From an uncultured Actinomycetes bacterium (GTDB taxonomy: Bacteria; Actinomycetota; Acidimicrobiia; Acidimicrobiales; Acidimicrobilacustridaceae), in the NCBI GenBank assembly GCA_937927725.1, contig CALBSE010000019.1, forward strand, positions 1 through 8,952: DNA of 8,952 bases, given 5' to 3'. Position numbers and translations under genes: made by a program. Below the pieces are notes generated by a model that was not told the DNA's origin, made no database searches, and saw only the letters and a list, made by a program, of their open reading frames with translations. Shown one piece after another: positions 5,486 through 8,952 of this stretch. Position 1 is the first letter of the stretch, and every line of letters begins with the position of its first letter.

Positions 5486-6046
5486 ATGATCGATCCCGCA
5501 ATCAAACGCTCTCTCGGACAGATGATCAAAGGCGTACAAGTCGTGGCCGCAACACACGGCGGAGTCACTCGGGCGTACACCTCACATTGGGTCACTCAGG
5601 TTTCCTTCGAAGAACCGGTAGTCATGGCATCGCTCTCGAAGAAACATGACACCTGGCCGATTCTCGAAGAAAGCGGAGCATTTACCGTTTCGATTCTTGC
5701 CGCAGACCAAATCGCTGAGGGCCAGTACTTCAGTTATCCCGGACACAAGTTCCGATACTCCGCACCTGAGTACCTCGAAGCCATTGACGGCCAGCCCGTC
5801 GTTCCCAACTGCATCGCTTGGTTCACGTGCGAGGTCTTCGACCACATCACTTTGATTGATCACGAGCTTGTGTTCGGTCGGATTACTGCATCCGGCGAAG
5901 GTCGCCTCAAAGCTCCGCCGCTCCTTTACTCCAGCCGTCACGGTTGGCGAATCACGGGCGAGAAGGCGCGTGAGCCCGGCGTTTCGATACGAGATCAACT
6001 TCTTGCACGAATTGTTGATGACACAACGACGGAATCATCGAAATGA
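5486..6046 (+). CDS. Flavin reductase-like domain protein (FMN/FAD reductase component)
   Basis: The 186-residue product, starting at ATG 5486, covers a single flavin reductase-like domain of normal length. Visible features are the N-terminal VQVVAATHGGVTRAYTSHWV segment, the EEPVVMASLSKKHDTWPILE stretch (family pattern of a PP(L/V)V strand then a helix), GAFTVSILAADQIAEGQYF, CIAWFTCEVF and LIDHELVFGRI, equivalent to the usual GDHxLFIGxV near the flavin site. Such proteins use NAD(P)H to supply reduced flavin to a partner oxygenase, or carry out related flavin reactions. The HsaA/DszC-like oxygenase at 1906-3075 is a possible partner but is on the other strand and not in the same operon. The TTG at 5465 that would extend the frame lies in the inverted repeat and is not preferred. 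The stop overlaps the next gene's start. Confidence 0.87.
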   Translation: MIDPAIKRSLGQMIKGVQVVAATHGGVTRAYTSHWVTQVSFEEPVVMASLSKKHDTWPILEESGAFTVSILAADQIAEGQYFSYPGHKFRYSAPEYLEAIDGQPVVPNCIAWFTCEVFDHITLIDHELVFGRITASGEGRLKAPPLLYSSRHGWRITGEKAREPGVSIRDQLLARIVDDTTTESSK

Positions 6047-6438
6047 CTATGCCCGCAGAAGATCGACCGCTCATCGATCACATGGTGCACACCCATCAAC
6101 TCCCGCCGCTCCCGCAACGGGAATCGCGAATCATTGCGTCACAGTGGATTGAAGCGCCGAACGAGATCAGGACGCTGGGCGATGATCTCCAGGCCGACCC
6201 TGGATACCTCCGAGGAATCGGTCGGTACTTGCTCTGGCGTGCAGGTCCAGCGGTGCGCGCGCGTGCCCGCTACGGAGCCGTCGACAGCGCTGACCTCAAA
6301 CGCATATGGACATTTGACTTAGATGCCGAGGGAAACGGTGAAGGTCTCGGACCTGACGGAATCATCCACAATCGATTCCGTACGTGGAAGGAATCGCTGC
6401 GTGACGACACGGCATCGAATCCGAATCCGATGAACTGA
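6043..6438 (+). CDS. Conserved-looking protein of unknown function, coupled to the flavin reductase
   Basis: This 131-residue protein begins with ATG 6043 inside the reductase stop (ATGA), a sign of translational coupling. I do not recognise the family. It is soluble, with no signal peptide or membrane segment. The N-terminal third is rich in Pro, His and Gln (MVHTHQLPPLPQRESR), the middle is likely helical and basic (GYLRGIGRYLLWRAGPAVRA), and the acidic/glycine segment DLDAEGNGEGLGPDG follows before a polar tail. One cannot infer a reaction. The coupling suggests that it acts with the flavin reductase or on the same substrate. Confidence 0.72.
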   Translation: MTMPAEDRPLIDHMVHTHQLPPLPQRESRIIASQWIEAPNEIRTLGDDLQADPGYLRGIGRYLLWRAGPAVRARARYGAVDSADLKRIWTFDLDAEGNGEGLGPDGIIHNRFRTWKESLRDDTASNPNPMN

Positions 6439-6518
6439 ACGAGCCCTTTGCGACCAACGCAGAGCGCATCGCAGTCCATGTAGTTCTTGATGCAACACCT
6501 GAGTTCATTGTCGACTGC

Positions 6519-6525
6519 TAAAAAT
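6519..6525 (+). promoter_or_regulatory. -10-like A/T box just before the GH43 lipoprotein start
   Basis: TAAAAAT lies six bases before ATG 6531 in otherwise mixed sequence. It could serve as a -10 for a leaderless or near-leaderless transcript, since no usable Shine-Dalgarno is present (AGGG is too close to the ATG). No matching -35 is apparent. The remaining bases of the 6439-6530 gap show nothing else, and there is no terminator after the preceding gene. Confidence 0.25.
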
Positions 6526-6530
6526 AGGGC

Positions 6531-7652
6531 ATGACCTCATTACACGGAACCCGCCGTTCAGGGCTGCTCGCAACTGCCGTCCTTGCAATCGTGCTCGCCA
6601 CCGTTTCCCTCGCTGCTTGCGGTGGGAAGAGTGGCTCATCGAGCCCAACAACCACTGCGAACCCCACTGCTGGAGCACCCGCTCCCACGAACCCGATCGC
6701 AGCGCGAAAGCCAATTAATCCCAATAACGCTCCCGTTGTCGGGCAGCTCTATCCAGCAGCGTCAGCATTCCAAACGGGCATCCCTGTGATGGACGGAAAC
6801 TTTGCTGATCCGTTCGTTCTCATTGACGGAACTACCGCGTACGCCTATGCCACGAACATCAGCAACGCCAACATTCCCGTTGCTGAACTCAACACCACGA
6901 CGCAAATGGGTCAGTTCCTCGGTGATGCGCTTCCGACTCTGCCATCGTGGTCAAAGCCCGGTTATGTCTGGGCGCCTTCGGTGTACGACCGCGGTGACGG
7001 CACGTACGTCATGTTCTACGACACCATCTATGGCTATCCCGGTCATCAGTGCATCAGCGCAGCAACTTCGACAAACCCCGCTGGACCATTCGTCGACAAC
7101 TCGAGTGCTCCGCTTGCCTGTCCTCTTGAACTTGGTGGCGCGATCGATGCGTCCATGATCAAGGTCAACGGTTCGCCGTATTTGATCTACAAGTCTGACG
7201 GCAACTGCTGCAGTCTTCCCACCACGATCTGGTCCCAGCCGCTTAGTTCAGACCTTCTCAGCGTGACCGGCACTCCGACTGCACTCATCACGAACGATCA
7301 AGGGTGGGAAGCAGACGTCGTCGAAGGTCCAGAGATGATTCAGGTCGGCTCGCAACTTTGGTTGTTCTATTCCGGAAACGATTGGAACACCGCCAACTAT
7401 GGAGTCGGCTACGCCAAGTGCGCGTCAGTAACGGGTCCGTGCACAAAGCCGTCATCATCAGCGCTGTTCACGAGCACGCCTGATGCTGTTGGTACCGGCG
7501 GCCAAACATTCGTCATCCAGGGCACCAGAGCGGGCATGGCGTACCACGGCTGGATGCCGGGTCAGGTCAACACGCCGACTGGTGAACGTCGCCTCTACGC
7601 CGGAACTCTCGACTTCTCGAGCGGCACACCCGTTCTCGTCTCCTACAAGTAA
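6531..7652 (+). CDS. Glycoside hydrolase family 43-like beta-propeller lipoprotein
   Basis: The 373-residue product has a lipoprotein signal peptide ending SLAAC (Cys30), then a Ser/Thr/Pro/Ala linker to about residue 68. The rest resembles the GH43 five-bladed beta-propeller. The three family acidic residues are in place: Asp93 in GNFADPFVL (base), Asp206 in AIDASMIKVNGSPYLIY (pKa modulator) and Glu265 in VVEGPEMI (acid). Aromatic blade motifs include GYVWAPSVYDRGDGTYVMFY and LWLFYSGNDW. GH43 enzymes act on arabinan, xylan and related side chains, but the exact substrate is not readable here. Six cysteines beyond the lipobox (174, 197, 226, 227, 297, 304) could form disulfides outside the cell. 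Surface anchoring suggests degradation of external polysaccharide or wall arabinan. The gene is separated from the convergent Baeyer-Villiger gene by a hairpin. Confidence 0.85.
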   Translation: MTSLHGTRRSGLLATAVLAIVLATVSLAACGGKSGSSSPTTTANPTAGAPAPTNPIAARKPINPNNAPVVGQLYPAASAFQTGIPVMDGNFADPFVLIDGTTAYAYATNISNANIPVAELNTTTQMGQFLGDALPTLPSWSKPGYVWAPSVYDRGDGTYVMFYDTIYGYPGHQCISAATSTNPAGPFVDNSSAPLACPLELGGAIDASMIKVNGSPYLIYKSDGNCCSLPTTIWSQPLSSDLLSVTGTPTALITNDQGWEADVVEGPEMIQVGSQLWLFYSGNDWNTANYGVGYAKCASVTGPCTKPSSSALFTSTPDAVGTGGQTFVIQGTRAGMAYHGWMPGQVNTPTGERRLYAGTLDFSSGTPVLVSYK

Positions 7653-7677
7653 GGACACAACGAGAGCGAAGAGTGTT

Positions 7678-7715
7678 GGTGTGCTTGACCAGCGAACCTG
7701 CTGGTCAAGCACACC
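7678..7715. terminator. Hairpin terminator between convergent genes
   Basis: GGTGTGCTTGACCAGC (7678-7693) and GCTGGTCAAGCACACC (7700-7715) form a perfect 16-bp stem with the loop GAACCT. No T-tract follows on either strand, so it resembles the U-tract-free hairpins often found in actinobacteria. It lies between the GH43 stop (7652) and the minus-strand stop at 7724, so it could serve both genes. Confidence 0.75.
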
Positions 7716-7723
7716 GTACGTAC

Positions 7724-8952
7724 TTAACCCTTCGTCACCAACGCGCCGGGGAAGTCGCCAGCAGCGCGGAACTCATCGAGATGAGCGTGGTAGTCGAGAA
7801 GACTGCCGGCGTAGACAAGACCCTTCGCAGCCTTTTCATCGGGCACCGACATTTCATTGTTGTAATAACCAGGCGTGCACGTGGCGACGTATTCGGCACC
7901 ATTACCGATGACGCTGTACAGCACCATGAGCCAACCCTCTTCCGCTTCAGGAGTGGCTTCAATCGTGGCAATGCCTTGGTCGTTACATGCCTTGATGAGT
8001 TCGGCAACGTGACGAGCTGAACGACCAAGGAAGTGCACGAAGTTGGTGCCGAAACCAGCCTGCACGAGGCTGATCACCATCATGTTCGGGAAACCCCCCG
8101 ACAACACGCCGTGAAGCGTGTGCGCACCGGTTGACCACGACTCGTTCAGGGACACGCCGCCACGACCAACTGGGTCGAAGCCAACGCGTGCGTCGAGATC
8201 GGTGTTGACCTCAAAGCCTGAAGCAAAGACAAGACAATCGACGGGGTATTCGACGCCACCGACAACCACTCCGGTTTCGGTTACGCGTTCGATGCCTTTG
8301 CCGTCAGTGTCGACAAGATGCACGTTGGGCTTGTTAAACGACGGCAGGTAATCGTCGTGGAAGCACACGCGCTTGCAGTTCTTGCCGTAGTAGGCCTTGA
8401 GCTTGGCGGCGGTTTCGGGATCTTCAACGATCGTGTCGACGCGACGACGAAGCTTTTCCATTGTCTTGAAATCGCTCAGTTCCATCTCGGCGAGATGTTC
8501 TGGTGATTCCACCGTGGCCTGCGTGTTGCGCCACATGACGTCGGTCCAGCCGTCGTTTACCAGATCGACCTCGGGCATTTCGCCCGTAACTGCTTTGGTG
8601 AAGTTGACGATGCGTTCTTTCTGCCAACCCGGCTGCAGGCTCTTGAACCACGCTTCGTCAGTCTTGCCGTTGTTACGAACGCCGACAGCGCTCGGCGTGC
8701 GCTGAAACACGAACAACTCTCCGGCGGCTTCGGCCAACTTGGGAACGGCCTGAATTGCCGTTGCGCCAGTTCCGATAATGCCAACGCGCTTGTCGCCGAG
8801 CTTGTCCATAAATTCGCGCGGGCCACCGCCGGTGTAGTCGTAGTCCCAGCGACTCGTGTGGAACATGCGTCCCTTGAAGTTCTCGATGCCGGGGATCCCG
8901 GGAACCTTTGGCTTATGAAGAATGCCGCCGGCGATGACGATGTACTTCGACG
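7724..8952 (-). CDS. Type I Baeyer-Villiger monooxygenase (FAD/NADPH), C-terminal part
   Basis: The minus-strand frame ends at TAA 7724 and is open through the right edge, giving the last 408 residues of a protein normally of 500-650. The visible start shows KYIVIAGG and then the Baeyer-Villiger fingerprint FKGRMFHTSRWD, followed by the second dinucleotide-binding motif GIIGTGATAIQAVP for NADPH. CFHDDYLPSFNKPNVHLVDT and DCLVFASGFEVNTD are also typical of the cyclohexanone/phenylacetone monooxygenase family. These flavoenzymes insert oxygen next to a ketone to give an ester or lactone; the substrate is unknown. The N-terminal FAD-binding GxGxxG lies off the window. The first in-window ATG (8866) falls inside the fingerprint and is not the true start. 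A nearby flavin reductase is not needed, since this class reduces its own FAD. Confidence 0.92.
   Translation of the reverse strand, partial: SKYIVIAGGILHKPKVPGIPGIENFKGRMFHTSRWDYDYTGGGPREFMDKLGDKRVGIIGTGATAIQAVPKLAEAAGELFVFQRTPSAVGVRNNGKTDEAWFKSLQPGWQKERIVNFTKAVTGEMPEVDLVNDGWTDVMWRNTQATVESPEHLAEMELSDFKTMEKLRRRVDTIVEDPETAAKLKAYYGKNCKRVCFHDDYLPSFNKPNVHLVDTDGKGIERVTETGVVVGGVEYPVDCLVFASGFEVNTDLDARVGFDPVGRGGVSLNESWSTGAHTLHGVLSGGFPNMMVISLVQAGFGTNFVHFLGRSARHVAELIKACNDQGIATIEATPEAEEGWLMVLYSVIGNGAEYVATCTPGYYNNEMSVPDEKAAKGLVYAGSLLDYHAHLDEFRAAGDFPGALVTKG

Overview
The window looks like a chromosomal stretch from a moderate-GC actinobacterium. Support comes from a SigK/RskA-type sigma/anti-sigma pair beside a fasciclin lipoprotein, a high density of flavin-dependent oxygenases, several genes with no or very short leaders, and a Baeyer-Villiger monooxygenase. 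The mid-50s GC impression and the gene repertoire fit an Acidimicrobiia (Ilumatobacter-like) lineage best, but that placement is inference from gene content only. No rRNA, tRNA, CRISPR array, insertion sequence or phage gene was seen. No intergenic gap exceeds about 150 bases.

Layout, left to right. (1) Positions 1-1148, minus strand: the N-terminal 382 residues of a large secreted protein built from BspA-type leucine-rich repeats and an InlB-type B-repeat, arranged as a 247-residue tandem super-repeat. The gene runs off the left edge. (2) 1296-1874, plus: a TetR-family regulator transcribed divergently from the repeat protein. A perfect 8-bp inverted repeat lies in the shared intergenic region, over the repeat gene's predicted promoter. 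(3) 1906-3075, minus: an acyl-CoA-dehydrogenase-fold (group D, HsaA/DszC-like) flavin monooxygenase, convergent with tetR. (4) 3216-5397, plus: a SigK-like ECF sigma factor, its membrane anti-sigma factor RskA (ATGA overlap) and a fasciclin-domain lipoprotein closed by a strong intrinsic terminator. The sigma gene and the fasciclin gene carry the same bipartite promoter motif at identical spacing, which predicts an autoregulated SigK regulon. (5) 5486-6438, plus: a flavin reductase and a translationally coupled 131-residue protein of unknown function. (6) 6531-7652, plus: a GH43-like five-bladed beta-propeller lipoprotein with the three family acidic residues. (7) 7724 to the right edge, minus: the C-terminal 408 residues of a type I Baeyer-Villiger monooxygenase, separated from the GH43 gene by a 16-bp hairpin.

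Functionally, two themes interleave. One is the cell surface: the repeat protein, the SigK-controlled fasciclin lipoprotein and the GH43 lipoprotein. The other is flavin oxygenation chemistry: a reduced-flavin monooxygenase, a flavin reductase that could feed it, and a Baeyer-Villiger enzyme. The clearest system is the SigK-RskA-fasciclin module, which parallels the mycobacterial SigK/RskA control of the fasciclin proteins MPT70 and MPT83. Here regulator and target are adjacent.
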